In this document: in pieces, positions 7,436-15,659 of the stretch | Position numbering within the stretch: position 1 is the stretch's first letter | Layout of the letters: each line of letters begins with the position of its first letter | Source: Streptomyces sp. NBC_01262 | GTDB lineage: Bacteria; Actinomycetota; Actinomycetes; Streptomycetales; Streptomycetaceae | Direction: 5' to 3' | Length of the DNA: 64,000 nt | Assembly: GCF_036226365.1 (NCBI RefSeq) | Contig: NZ_CP108462.1 | Span: 4,276,501-4,340,500, forward strand | Made by a program: the position numbers and the translations under genes | Notes under the pieces: generated by a model | What the model saw: the letters and a program-made list of their open reading frames with translations, nothing else | Told to the model about the DNA's origin: nothing | Database searches by the model: none

Positions 7436-8674
7436 TCAGACCTGCAGGCCCTTGGCGCGCAGCCACGGCATCGGGTCGATCGGGTCGCCGCCGCCGGGGC
7501 GCACCTCCAGGTGGAGGTGGGGGCCGGTGGTGTTGCCGGTGGAGCCGACGCGGCCGATGGTGTCGCCGGTGGCGACCTTGCCCGAGGTGACGGTCATCGA
7601 GGAGAGGTGGCAGAACCACAGCTCGGTGCCGTCGTCGAGGGTGAGGATGATGCGGTAGCCGTACGAGCCGGCCCAGCCGGCGGAGGTGATGGTGCCGCCG
7701 TGGATGGCCTTGACGGGGGTGCCGGTGGGGGCGGCGAAGTCCTGGCCGGTGTGGGTGGAGGACCACAGGGAGCTGGACTCGCCGAAGCCGGCGGTGAGGG
7801 TGTAGGACGCGACCGGCTTGACGTACTGCTTGGCCAGTTCGGCGAGGCGGGCGGCCTCGGCCTTCTTCTTGGCGGCAGCGGCGGCGGCCTTGTGGGCGGC
7901 GGCCTGGGCGCGGACCTTCTCGGCGGCGACGGACTTGGCTTCCGCGACGGCGGCCGCGTTGTCGGCGGCGTACTTCTGCGCGGAGGCCTGGTCGAGGATG
8001 CGGGTGCGAAGGGCTTCGCCCGCGTCGATGCCGAGGTTGTCGGCCGGGTCGGCGTCCGGGGTCTCGTCGGCGGCGCTCACCAGCGCGCCGACGCCGGGGA
8101 CGCTCGATACGTCGGGCAGGGACGGCAGGTCGGGCAGGGAGACGGCGAGTGGGTTGTGGCCCTCCGCCGTGGCGACGCCGCTGCCGACGCCGAGGGCGGC
8201 GACCGCCGCGACACCGAAGACGGCGGAACCGCGGCGACGGCTGAACAGACCCGGCTTCGAGACCTTGTGGCGGCCGCGCGGAGGGGCGGTCGACTCACGG
8301 GTGGGGTTCCAGGTCTCGTACGGCGTCTCGGACTGCTCATCCGGCCCGTACGGCTCGTACGGCGCTTCGTGCGACTCGGCCTGCTCGTGGGGCTCGGGGG
8401 CCGCGTCCTTGGCGGCGGCTTCCGCCGCCAGCTCGTCGGCCATCAGCCCGGCGGCCGCGGCCGCCTCGCGCAGCTCGGCCCAGCCGGCTGCCATGTTCCA
8501 CTCGGCGGTGTCCCAACCGTCGACGGCGTTCTTGGTGGGTGCGGCCTGTTCGGTCGCGGGGGGCGTCCAGCCTGCCGCCACGTTCCACTCGGCGGTGTCC
8601 CATTCGACGTACTGGTGCTGCTGGTCCTGATGCTGCTGGGACCCGGGTATTAGGGCAGGGTTGTTCGACGCCAC
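7436..8674 (-). CDS. M23 family cell-wall endopeptidase
   Basis: A 412-residue LytM/M23 metallopeptidase that would cleave peptidoglycan cross-bridges. The catalytic domain is C-terminal (about residues 300-410) with the zinc motifs HTGQDFAAPTGTP (HxxxD) and HLHLEVRPGG (HxH). Before it lies an Ala/Lys-rich coiled coil (about residues 230-290). An internal hydrophobic segment (AVFGVAAVAALGVGSGVA, about residue 160) follows a basic patch and acts as signal/anchor, so the first 150 residues should be cytoplasmic or lie in an unusually long signal region. That part contains two copies of WDTAEWN. The start is the GTG at 8674 with a GGAAGGAAAGG ribosome site; reading further upstream would enter the riboswitch. 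Expression is probably controlled by c-di-AMP through the element at 8700-8840. Confidence 0.9.
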   Translation of the reverse strand: MASNNPALIPGSQQHQDQQHQYVEWDTAEWNVAAGWTPPATEQAAPTKNAVDGWDTAEWNMAAGWAELREAAAAAGLMADELAAEAAAKDAAPEPHEQAESHEAPYEPYGPDEQSETPYETWNPTRESTAPPRGRHKVSKPGLFSRRRGSAVFGVAAVAALGVGSGVATAEGHNPLAVSLPDLPSLPDVSSVPGVGALVSAADETPDADPADNLGIDAGEALRTRILDQASAQKYAADNAAAVAEAKSVAAEKVRAQAAAHKAAAAAAKKKAEAARLAELAKQYVKPVASYTLTAGFGESSSLWSSTHTGQDFAAPTGTPVKAIHGGTITSAGWAGSYGYRIILTLDDGTELWFCHLSSMTVTSGKVATGDTIGRVGSTGNTTGPHLHLEVRPGGGDPIDPMPWLRAKGLQV

Positions 8675-8699
8675 GCGTGCGTTGTCCTTTCCTTCCTTC

Positions 8700-8840
8700 T
8701 CGCCTACCGGGTTAGCTGACGGGTTCGGAGCAGGAAGGTCTCCTACGGAGGCCGCCTCGTTGCCGCGAGGCTGCCCCTGATTCACCCCAAGTGGTGGTTC
8801 CCCGGTTCCCGCGGACGGGATTCGGCAATGCCGCGCGGTG
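8700..8840 (-). promoter_or_regulatory. ydaO/yuaA-type c-di-AMP riboswitch
   Basis: On the minus strand the leader of the M23 gene contains, in order, the conserved ydaO segments: GCCGAATCC, GGGGAACCA, TTGGGGTGAATC, then GTAGGAGACC, TCCGAACCCGTCAGCTAACC and the closing GGTAGGCG. The order and spacing match the actinobacterial ydaO-yuaA family, which binds c-di-AMP and usually turns off cell-wall hydrolase genes (Rpf, NlpC/P60, M23) in Streptomyces. The gene start lies about 25 nt beyond the element, so control could be by termination or by hiding the ribosome site. Limits are approximate. Confidence 0.88.
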
Positions 8841-9056
8841 CCGTCTGTTCGACGGCGGGACGACCGCGCTGCGTTATCGAACGTTAATAGAGGCGCGGGT
8901 GAATTCCAAGCCCGTTCGGGGAGTTCACAGGAGGAATCTATGCGGGTGGAAGGGGTGTATACGGACAAAAGTCTGCGACTGCTGTGACCGGAGGGATATG
9001 TGAGTGTACGTCAGATAATGCGGAAGGGCTTACGCACGGTCACCCGCCGTGACGGT

Positions 9057-10421
9057 TCAACGACCGCCCAGCGCTCTGGCCAGCCGTTCCTGGAGTCGGT
9101 GCGCGGTCTCGTCGACTCCGGGGTCGTGGGTGGCGAGCATGCGATGCACCTCACGTTGGATCAGTCGGGTGAAAGTGACGTAGTGGGCCGTAGCGGGCCG
9201 GGCGCGGGCCTCGCGCAGGGCGCACCACAGGAGGGTGGTGTAGCCGGGGCGCCGCCCCTCGGGGGTTGGAGAGGCCGACGGCTCGGAGCCCTTGCGGACC
9301 GGGCGGTCGTAGTACCAGGCGGCCGGGTTGGCGGCGGTGCAGGCGGAGTCCTCGACGCCGTACGCGGAGCGGCGGGCGGGGGCGAAGCCCGCCTGGAGGA
9401 GGGCGCGTTGGCTGGAGCGGCCGGTGAGGAAGCGGATCAGCTCGGCGGCGTCGTCCGGGCGGGTGCTGGTCGCGGCGACGCCCAGGCTCTGGCCGCCCAG
9501 GGCCGCCACGCCAGGGAGGCGGGCGACGCCGAAGCGGGTGAGCGGGGAGGAGGGGTCGAGGGCGGCGTCGAGGCGGTTGTACGCGTACGGCCAGCTGCGC
9601 ATCAGGACGCTCGCCCCCTGGGTGAACTGGGCGAGGGAGACGGACTCGTCGGCTTCGAGGGAGGCGGGGTTGAGGTAGTTGGCGATGGTCAGGCGGTTGA
9701 GCTCGTCCAGGCCCTTGCGGAGGTCGTCCTCGGTGCCGGTGTAGCGGCCCTCGCCGTCGACGAGGTTCACGCCGGCGGTCCAGAAGGCTTCGAGGGTGTT
9801 GACGGTGAGGCCCTCGTAGGCGGCGAGCTGGGTTGTGTACGTGTTGTGGGAGAGCGGGCGGACGGCGGCGAGCAGGTCGCCGACGGAGTGGAAGGCGGCC
9901 AGGTCGGAGGGGCGGGTGCCGGACTTGAGGAGGTCGTCGGTGCGGTAGTAGAGGAGGCCGACGTCGGTGTTGAAGGGGACGGCGTAGGTGCGGCCGCCGC
10001 GGCGGCCGGCGGCTGCCGCCTGGGGGAGGAAGTCGTCGTCGGGGAGGGCAGATGCGGGGAGCGGGCGGATGAGGCCGCTGTCGGCGAACTCGGGGATCCA
10101 GGTGATGTCGAGGTTGACGACGTCGTACGTGGCGCTGCCGGACTGGAGGGCGCCGATGAGTTCGCTGCGCTGGTCGTCGGTGGCGTTGGGAAGCTCGACG
10201 ATCCGGGCGGGGCGGGTGGGGTGGAGGCGGTTCCACTCGTCGATGAGGGTGCGGCGTACGCCGGTGCCGGCGGGGCTGCCGGGGGTGGTGAGGTCGGCGC
10301 CGCTCGCGACGAGCAGGGGGCGGGAGGTGTCGGGGGACGGCCCCGGTGGCGCGGTCGTCGTGGTGGCGCAGGCCGCCGTCAGGGCGAGCAGAGCACCAAC
10401 GAGGGCCGACCGCGGTCTCAT
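9057..10421 (-). CDS. Extracellular solute-binding lipoprotein
   Basis: A 454-residue lipoprotein. The N-terminus has a signal with the lipobox LTAAC near residue 16, followed by a Thr/Pro spacer. The body is a type-1 carbohydrate/peptide solute-binding protein (SBP_bac_1-like): YDVVNLDITWIPEFADSGLI, YAVPFNTDVGLLYYRTD, and near the end ELIRFLTGRSSQRALLQAGF. No ABC permease or ATPase is adjacent. Instead its ATG overlaps the stop of the caspase gene (ATGA, 10418-10421), so it is made with that protein and may be its extracellular partner. The caspase protein carries a related solute-binding-like region. The ligand is unknown. Confidence 0.85.
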   Translation of the reverse strand: MRPRSALVGALLALTAACATTTTAPPGPSPDTSRPLLVASGADLTTPGSPAGTGVRRTLIDEWNRLHPTRPARIVELPNATDDQRSELIGALQSGSATYDVVNLDITWIPEFADSGLIRPLPASALPDDDFLPQAAAAGRRGGRTYAVPFNTDVGLLYYRTDDLLKSGTRPSDLAAFHSVGDLLAAVRPLSHNTYTTQLAAYEGLTVNTLEAFWTAGVNLVDGEGRYTGTEDDLRKGLDELNRLTIANYLNPASLEADESVSLAQFTQGASVLMRSWPYAYNRLDAALDPSSPLTRFGVARLPGVAALGGQSLGVAATSTRPDDAAELIRFLTGRSSQRALLQAGFAPARRSAYGVEDSACTAANPAAWYYDRPVRKGSEPSASPTPEGRRPGYTTLLWCALREARARPATAHYVTFTRLIQREVHRMLATHDPGVDETAHRLQERLARALGGR

Positions 10422-12859
10422 CTCAGCGCCTCCACCAGGCCGTCGGCCAGATCCTGCGAGGTGTCGACGCACGCACCCCCATGTGCCGTCACCGTCTTGT
10501 TGAAGGCCAGCGCGCAGCCGAAGTCCTCCAGGGACACCACGATCACCGGGACCGGCGCTCTCGGCTGCGCGGCGCGGGGGCTGTCCTCGTCGTCCGTGAT
10601 GAGGACGAGGAGGGAGTAGCCGCCGGGTACGTCCCGCACGGTGGAGGCGATCGGGGCGTCGCGGGCGACCGGCTTGAGACGGCCGAGGGCGTCGTCGCGC
10701 TCCCCGGCGGAATGGGTGCCCAGGGGGAGGACGGTGCCGCCGGGGACCGCGCCGAGGGCGTAACGGTCGGTGCTGCCGAGGGAGTTCGTCGCCCGGGTGA
10801 GGAGGGAGTCGACGGTGCCGCGGGAGTAGGCGGAGGTGGAGAGGTCGACGGCGAAGAGGATGCGACGCGGGGCTTCGCCGGAGGCGGCGTAGGACTGGAG
10901 AAGGCCGGTGAGGTGGCGCAGCGGGACGGTGGCCCCCGTGGCCAGCGCGGGGTGGGCGTGGAAGCGGTATGTGGCCAGGGGTGCGCCGAGGGGGGTGGAC
11001 GCGGGGCGGAAGCCCTGGGCGGCGAGGTGGCGCCGGCCGGCGGCGGAGGTGAGCCAGGACAGCAGGCGCTGGACGGCGGCGGAGCGGTCGGGGAGGTCGG
11101 AGCGGCCGGTCTCCCAGGTGACGGGGATGTAGGTGAGGTCCAGCGGGGGGACGTCGCGCGGGTAGTAGACGGCGTAGGGGTCGGTCTGGTTGCCGAGGCA
11201 GGGCGGGCGGGAGTCGAGGCCGGGGGTGACGTCGGCGGCGACGGTGGACTCGGAGGTGAGCAGGGCTAGGCGCTGGGGCGGGGATTCGATGAGGCCGGCG
11301 CGGGCCTGGCAGGCCAGTTCGCGGTCGTCGGCGGCGCCGGAACGCAGCGACCCGGTCACCGGAAGGTGCAGGAGCGCGGCCAGGGCGGCGTCGGAGGAGC
11401 GGGGGTCGGCGCTGCGTACGGTCATGCCCTTGGCGCGCGCGGAGGCGACCAGTTGGGCGAGGGTGCTGCCGCTCTGGGAGACGCCGGGCAGGTCCTCGGT
11501 GGCCGCGACGACGACCGGGGAACTGGCGAGGGTGTGCGGGGTGCCCAGCGCGAGGGCGCTCTCGGGGCGCCGGGTGGCGTCGAGGACCCGGGTGTACGCG
11601 GCCGTGGACTCCGGGATCCAGATGTCGGGGTGGGCGCCGACGTCCACCAGCGGGCTGCGGCAGGCCGCGTCGTCGGCCGCGCAGGCGTGCTCAGGCTCCG
11701 CCCAGGCCGCCGAGTCGCGGAAGGCGGCGATCGCCTTGTCCGTCGAGGCGGCGTAGACCGTGGTGTTGATCTGGCCGCAGCCCTGCGGGCGGGCGCCGTC
11801 CGTGGTGAGCGGGACGGTGGCCTCGGTGCTGTCCTGGAAGGCGTCCAGTACGGAGGCGAGCGCGGCCCTGGTCTCCGGGGAGGACAGCACGCGCAGCTCC
11901 AGCGGGGCCGGGCACAGCGGCGCCGGGCGGTTGGCGATGGCGTAGCCGGTGACGCCGCCGGTGAGGAGGGCGAGGGCGAGGCAGCCGCCGGTTACCCGGT
12001 GCCACAGCGGCTGGCCGGGGCCGGCGGTCCAGGTCCAGGCGAAGGCGCAGTACCCGGCGAGGCGGCGCAGCCGGCGGCGTACGCGGTCCAGGGCGCGCTG
12101 CCAGGCGGGGGTGGGCCGGGGGCGGCGGGCCTGGGACAGGACGGTATCGCCGGCGGCGGCGCCGGAGCGCTCGGTGGGCTGCCAGGGGTCGTGGTCGGCG
12201 TCGGGCAACGGCGGCTGTTCGGCGGCCAGTTCGCCGAGGCGGATGCCCAGCGTGCTCACGGTGACCGGGTCGTGGGTGTGGGTGCCCTCGCTCAGGACGC
12301 GGACGAGGGCGGCGGTGAAGGGGGTCGGGTCGATGCCGTTGCCCTTGTGGATGCGCGAGCCGACCCGGGAGGAGGTGAGGAGGGAGAAGGGCCGGTCGGG
12401 GAGCGGGACGAGGCCCGCGTTGCCCGCGAAGCAGCAGTCGAGGACGAGGACGACACGCTCGGCGCGGGAGCCCGCGAGGAGCTGGAGCAGGGCGGTGTAC
12501 GGAATGCCGTCGAGGCGGGCGTCGGCCTTGGTCGACTCGCGGGTCATGAGGTAGAGCTCGGGGCGGTCGCCGCTCAGGTCGAGGTGGCCGTGGCCGGTGA
12601 AGTAGCAGAAGAGGAGGTCCTGGGCCTGGGCCACGCTCGTACGGATGGCTTCCAGGGCCCGGTCGCGGGTGCAGGGCTCCGCGAGGGTCTCCACGGTGCG
12701 CGGGATGAAGCGGCCGAGGGCGTCGGAGGTCAGGGCGGCCCGCAGGGCGGTGGTGTTGGCATAGGCGGAGGGGATGTTGGCGAAGTCCCCGGCGTGCTCG
12801 TACTTCGCCACGCCGATCAGCACCGCCCGGGAGCGGGACGCGAACGGCTCGTAGGCCAT
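10418..12859 (-). CDS. Caspase-TM-SBP-VWA fusion protein
   Basis: An 813-residue protein with an unusual domain order. Residues 8-230 are a C14 caspase-like peptidase: RAVLIGVAKYEHAG, the catalytic His in FTGHGHL (about 88) and the catalytic Cys in VLVLDCCFAGNAG (about 142). A basic linker is followed by one membrane helix (about 290-308, CLALALLTGGVTGYAIA). Residues about 320-640 resemble a solute-binding protein (PLELRVLSSPETRAALASV; LLSWLTSAAGRRHLAAQGF). Residues about 665-805 are a von Willebrand A domain with an intact MIDAS DLSTS. Predicted topology is caspase inside, SBP and VWA outside. It lies between an EACC1-like gene and a solute-binding lipoprotein gene. Bacterial caspases of this type occur in conflict and cell-suicide systems; a receptor-triggered protease is my inference. 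Confidence 0.85.
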   Translation of the reverse strand: MAYEPFASRSRAVLIGVAKYEHAGDFANIPSAYANTTALRAALTSDALGRFIPRTVETLAEPCTRDRALEAIRTSVAQAQDLLFCYFTGHGHLDLSGDRPELYLMTRESTKADARLDGIPYTALLQLLAGSRAERVVLVLDCCFAGNAGLVPLPDRPFSLLTSSRVGSRIHKGNGIDPTPFTAALVRVLSEGTHTHDPVTVSTLGIRLGELAAEQPPLPDADHDPWQPTERSGAAAGDTVLSQARRPRPTPAWQRALDRVRRRLRRLAGYCAFAWTWTAGPGQPLWHRVTGGCLALALLTGGVTGYAIANRPAPLCPAPLELRVLSSPETRAALASVLDAFQDSTEATVPLTTDGARPQGCGQINTTVYAASTDKAIAAFRDSAAWAEPEHACAADDAACRSPLVDVGAHPDIWIPESTAAYTRVLDATRRPESALALGTPHTLASSPVVVAATEDLPGVSQSGSTLAQLVASARAKGMTVRSADPRSSDAALAALLHLPVTGSLRSGAADDRELACQARAGLIESPPQRLALLTSESTVAADVTPGLDSRPPCLGNQTDPYAVYYPRDVPPLDLTYIPVTWETGRSDLPDRSAAVQRLLSWLTSAAGRRHLAAQGFRPASTPLGAPLATYRFHAHPALATGATVPLRHLTGLLQSYAASGEAPRRILFAVDLSTSAYSRGTVDSLLTRATNSLGSTDRYALGAVPGGTVLPLGTHSAGERDDALGRLKPVARDAPIASTVRDVPGGYSLLVLITDDEDSPRAAQPRAPVPVIVVSLEDFGCALAFNKTVTAHGGACVDTSQDLADGLVEALR

Positions 12860-12868
12860 CAGGCGCCC

Positions 12869-13261
12869 CTACCCCTCGATGGCCTGGCGGACGCGGGCCG
12901 CCATCGCCTCCAGTTCGCCACGGGTGACGGTGTCCCGACCGGTGAGGACCACCCGCACGTCCTGCACCTGGACGGTGACCTCCAGGTCGTCGGCCGGGCG
13001 GGTGTGGAGATGGTCGTACACGCACCGCAGCAGGGTGAGCGCGGTGACCTGCAGCGTCTCCTGGAGGGCCTGGACCATCAGGTCGTAGCCGATGCCCATC
13101 GTCTCGCCGGCCGGGCGCTCGCGGTGCACGAGGAGCGGGGCGAGGCCCTCGTCCATCCGGAGCCACAGCTCCAGGCGGCGCAGATCCTCGGCCGGGTCCT
13201 GGGCCCCGGCGAGCGTCACCGTGATCGGCTCTACCGGCTCTGTCGGCTTGTTCGTAGACAT
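12869..13261 (-). CDS. EACC1-like effector-associated protein
   Basis: A 130-residue soluble alpha/beta protein resembling effector-associated constant component 1 (EACC1) of actinobacterial conflict systems. It has a short strand ITVTLAGAQDPAEDLRRLEL, WLRMDEGLAPLLV, a central helix GIGYDLMVQALQETLQVTAL and C-terminal strands LEVTVQVQDVRVVLTGRD. Family members regularly precede caspase or trypsin-like effectors, and here the caspase gene begins 9 bases downstream. Its role in known systems is thought to be adaptor-like. The start at 13261 is an ATG. The family assignment is from pattern memory and moderately sure. Confidence 0.65.
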   Translation of the reverse strand: MSTNKPTEPVEPITVTLAGAQDPAEDLRRLELWLRMDEGLAPLLVHRERPAGETMGIGYDLMVQALQETLQVTALTLLRCVYDHLHTRPADDLEVTVQVQDVRVVLTGRDTVTRGELEAMAARVRQAIEG

Positions 13262-13357
13262 ACGCGTGCCGCCTCCCCCGTCGTCCCGTCGACGTGGCGT
13301 CCCGTCATCACCAGCCTACGCTGACGTGCCGTCATTTACCTCTGGATCACCACCTCT

Positions 13358-13684
13358 TCACACAGCGCCACGGAATGCCACCGCCAACGCCACCGGCGCC
13401 GCCGCGGCGCACGCCCCGAGCACCGCCAGCCGCCCGGCAGCGCTCAGGCTTCGCACTCCGGGGGTGGCCCGGACCACAAGGCAGATCACGGCCGAGGCCG
13501 CGAGCGGGCCCAGTCCGTAGAGGGCGGGCCACAGGTACCACCTGGACTCGGCCGCGTGTACGTACCAGATGACGAACACGGCCCAGAAGACGAAGAAGCC
13601 CAGCGCGAGGATCGCCACGCCCCAGGCCAGGACCGCGGCAACGGTCTGGGCCGGCGTCGAGGAGCGTTCGTCGATCTCAGTCAT
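13358..13684 (-). CDS. Small integral membrane protein
   Basis: 108 residues with three probable membrane helices: VAAVLAWGVAILALGFFVFWAV region, WPALYGLGPLAASAVICLVV and LAVLGACAAAAPVALAV. A short acidic cytoplasmic start (MTEIDERSS) precedes the first. I chose the ATG at 13684. It is separated by about 100 bases from the EACC1-like gene on the same strand, so it may be read through into that operon. No family recognised. Confidence 0.65.
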   Translation of the reverse strand: MTEIDERSSTPAQTVAAVLAWGVAILALGFFVFWAVFVIWYVHAAESRWYLWPALYGLGPLAASAVICLVVRATPGVRSLSAAGRLAVLGACAAAAPVALAVAFRGAV

Positions 13685-13814
13685 GGCAACAGATTGGCCG
13701 GGCAACCGCCGGGGGGGCATGAGTACGCGTGCTCAGGTCTGTGCTCGTTCGGGGCGCTCTGGTGCGTACCCGCGAGCTGAGTCATCATTCCGGAAGAGCC
13801 CGAAGGAGGCTGCG

Positions 13815-13979
13815 ATGAAGCTTGGAAAGCCCCTCGCGACCGGATTCGCGGAAGAAATCGACGACGAGACGGTCACGGCCGAGGCCGCCGTGATCCCCGA
13901 CGAGGCCCGCACGCCATTCGCTCCGCTACCGATACGGCTGGAGTCACCAGAGCCGGTCGAGGCCAGCTCAGGCCGGTGA
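13815..13979 (+). CDS. Small acidic 54-residue protein
   Basis: 54 residues, MKLGKPLATGFAEEIDDE... , with a strong ribosome site (GAAGGAGG 4 nt before ATG). The first eleven residues (MKLGKPLATGF) are basic and the rest is acidic and Pro-rich, a leader-like composition seen in small regulatory or precursor peptides. It lacks Cys and ends SSGR. It sits 4 bases before a Cys-rich protein on the same strand, so the two form a pair. The function is unknown; it could be a peptide substrate or a partner of the next protein, but nothing proves this. Confidence 0.55.
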   Translation: MKLGKPLATGFAEEIDDETVTAEAAVIPDEARTPFAPLPIRLESPEPVEASSGR

Positions 13980-13983
13980 GCCG

Positions 13984-14679
13984 GTGAGACTGTTCCGCGA
14001 GCGGCTGCCGCAGGAGCGTCCCGCGGTGCCGCCGACCGGGTACAAGGTCGCCTTCCCGATGCTGTCGTGGGACGGGACGAGGACCGGGTTCCGCGGGGTG
14101 TCGCTCGGCGGGCGGATCGTGTACGGGGCGCTGGACGAGGCACGGTGCGGCTACGGCCGCCGGCACGACAGCCCCGCGCGGGGCTGCGACTGCGGGTTCT
14201 ACTGCCTGCACTCGGCGGCGGAAGCCCAGGCGCTGACCTGTGCCACGGATTGCCGCGACGCGGTGATTCTGCAGGTCAGCGTGCTGGGCGCGTACACGCG
14301 GTACGAGCGCGGGGTGCGCTATGCGCGGCAGCGCGTACGCAATGTCCGGGTCGGTGCGTGCCGGTGCGGGCGGGCCGCGGAGGCCTTCGTACGGACCGAG
14401 ACGGGCCTGCCGGGGTGGCGGGAGCTGCGGGGCACGTGTGTGGCCTGCGCGGGCGGGCTGAGGCTGCTGGAGCTGCGAGAGTTCGCGGGGCTGGCGGGGG
14501 CGTGGGTGAACGTCACGACGTCGGTCGGGGACCGGGCGGCTGCCCAGGTCGGGACTCAGGCCGGGCTGCCCGCGCTCGCCGCTGAGGCGGCGCTGCTGCG
14601 GGCGCGGCTGGACGAGTTCCAGGAGCGGCTGGCCGAGCTGGAGGGTGACCCGGAGGGCGGTCCCTGGGCGGCCGGGTAG
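13984..14679 (+). CDS. Cys-rich (zinc-ribbon-like) protein, unknown
   Basis: 231 residues from a GTG start. About ten cysteines are grouped as ARCGYG, GCDCGFYCLH, TCATDC, ACRCG and GTCVAC, typical of metal-binding ribbons. The C-terminal third is a helical segment (LPALAAEAALLRARLDEFQE) able to form a coiled coil. There is no signal peptide. It starts 4 bases after the 54-residue protein, and the two are probably translated from one mRNA. I do not recognise a named family. It is conserved-looking in codon use. Confidence 0.65.
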   Translation: MRLFRERLPQERPAVPPTGYKVAFPMLSWDGTRTGFRGVSLGGRIVYGALDEARCGYGRRHDSPARGCDCGFYCLHSAAEAQALTCATDCRDAVILQVSVLGAYTRYERGVRYARQRVRNVRVGACRCGRAAEAFVRTETGLPGWRELRGTCVACAGGLRLLELREFAGLAGAWVNVTTSVGDRAAAQVGTQAGLPALAAEAALLRARLDEFQERLAELEGDPEGGPWAAG

Positions 14680-14738
14680 GTCTGACAGGGCCAGGTTGGG
14701 CACGCTGAGGGGGCTCGCGACCGCCAATACTGGAACGC

Positions 14739-15659
14739 ATGGATCACAACGCGGAGCTCAGTGAGTTCCTGCGGACCCGCCGTGCGCGGCTGAGTCCGGA
14801 GGAGGCGGGGGTACCGGTCAACGGGACCCCGCGCCGGGTGCCGGGGCTGCGGCGGGAGGAGCTGGCGCGGCTGGCGGGCGTCAGTACGGACTACTACACC
14901 CGTTTGGAGCAAGGCCGGCACCTCAATGTGTCGGAGACCGTGCTGGACGCCGTCGCCCGGGCTCTGCGGCTGAACCCGGCGGAGCGTACGTATCTCTTCG
15001 AGCTGGCCCGGCACCGCCCCCGCGCGGCCCGGAAGCGTCCCGGCCGGCCGCAGCGGGTCAGGCCCGAGGTGCGGACGGTCCTGGACGTGCTGGACGCGGG
15101 CGGCTCACCGGCGTTCGTGCTCAACGGCCAGGGGGACATGCTGGCCACCAACCGGCTGGCCCGGGCCCTGATCACGGACTTCGACGCGCTGCCGCACCGG
15201 GAGCGCAACATGGCCCGCTTCATGTTCCTCGACGGCGCGGCGCGCGAGCTGTACCGCGACTGGGAGAAGTACGCCTCCGAGATGGTGGCCAGCCTGCGCC
15301 TGGCCGCGGGCCGTGATCCCGACGACCGGCGGCTGAGCGAGCTGGTCGGCGAACTGACCATCAAGAGCCCCGAATTCCGCGCGTGGTGGGCCGACCACGA
15401 CGTGCGGGAGAAGACCAGCGGCGTCAAGCTCTACCACCACCCGGTGGTCGGCGACATGACGCTGCGCTACGAGAACGTCGCCTTCATCGGCGACCCCGAC
15501 CAGACCATGTGCATCTATACGGCGGAAGCCGGGTCGCCGTCGGAGGCCGCGCTGCGGCTGCTGGCCAGCTGGACGGCCGAAGCCCGGCCCGAAGCCCAGC
15601 CCGAAGCCCGGCCCGAACCCGAAGCAAATATGAGGAGCAAGCGTGACCACCACCGTTAA
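14739..15659 (+). CDS. XRE regulator, MmyB-like ligand-binding domain
   Basis: A 306-residue regulator. Residues 5-85 form the HTH (VPGLRREELARLAGVSTDYY, TRLEQGRHLNVSETVLDAVA). Residues about 105-275 are the MmyB-like domain (PAFVLNGQGDMLATNRLARA; RDPDDRRLSELVGELTIKSP; VKLYHHPVVGDMTLRYE), which in this family binds a fatty-acid-like ligand. The C-terminal tail contains a Pro-Glu-Ala repeat (EARPEAQPEARPEPE). Its last 17 bases overlap the start of the alcohol dehydrogenase gene, so it very likely regulates that gene in cis. Confidence 0.9.
   Translation: MDHNAELSEFLRTRRARLSPEEAGVPVNGTPRRVPGLRREELARLAGVSTDYYTRLEQGRHLNVSETVLDAVARALRLNPAERTYLFELARHRPRAARKRPGRPQRVRPEVRTVLDVLDAGGSPAFVLNGQGDMLATNRLARALITDFDALPHRERNMARFMFLDGAARELYRDWEKYASEMVASLRLAAGRDPDDRRLSELVGELTIKSPEFRAWWADHDVREKTSGVKLYHHPVVGDMTLRYENVAFIGDPDQTMCIYTAEAGSPSEAALRLLASWTAEARPEAQPEARPEPEANMRSKRDHHR

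Noticed and set aside
7406..8653. Long plus-strand open frame opposite the M23 gene
   Set aside because: It is a Gly/Arg/Val-rich shadow of the third-position GC bias; the minus strand encodes a clear peptidase.
9000..10619. Long plus-strand open frame opposite the solute-binding lipoprotein gene
   Set aside because: Composition (Gly, Val, Glu repeats) and absence of domains mark it as antisense of a real gene.
11366..13324. 652-codon plus-strand open frame opposite the caspase gene
   Set aside because: Low-complexity Gly/Ala/Arg product; the caspase motifs are on the other strand.
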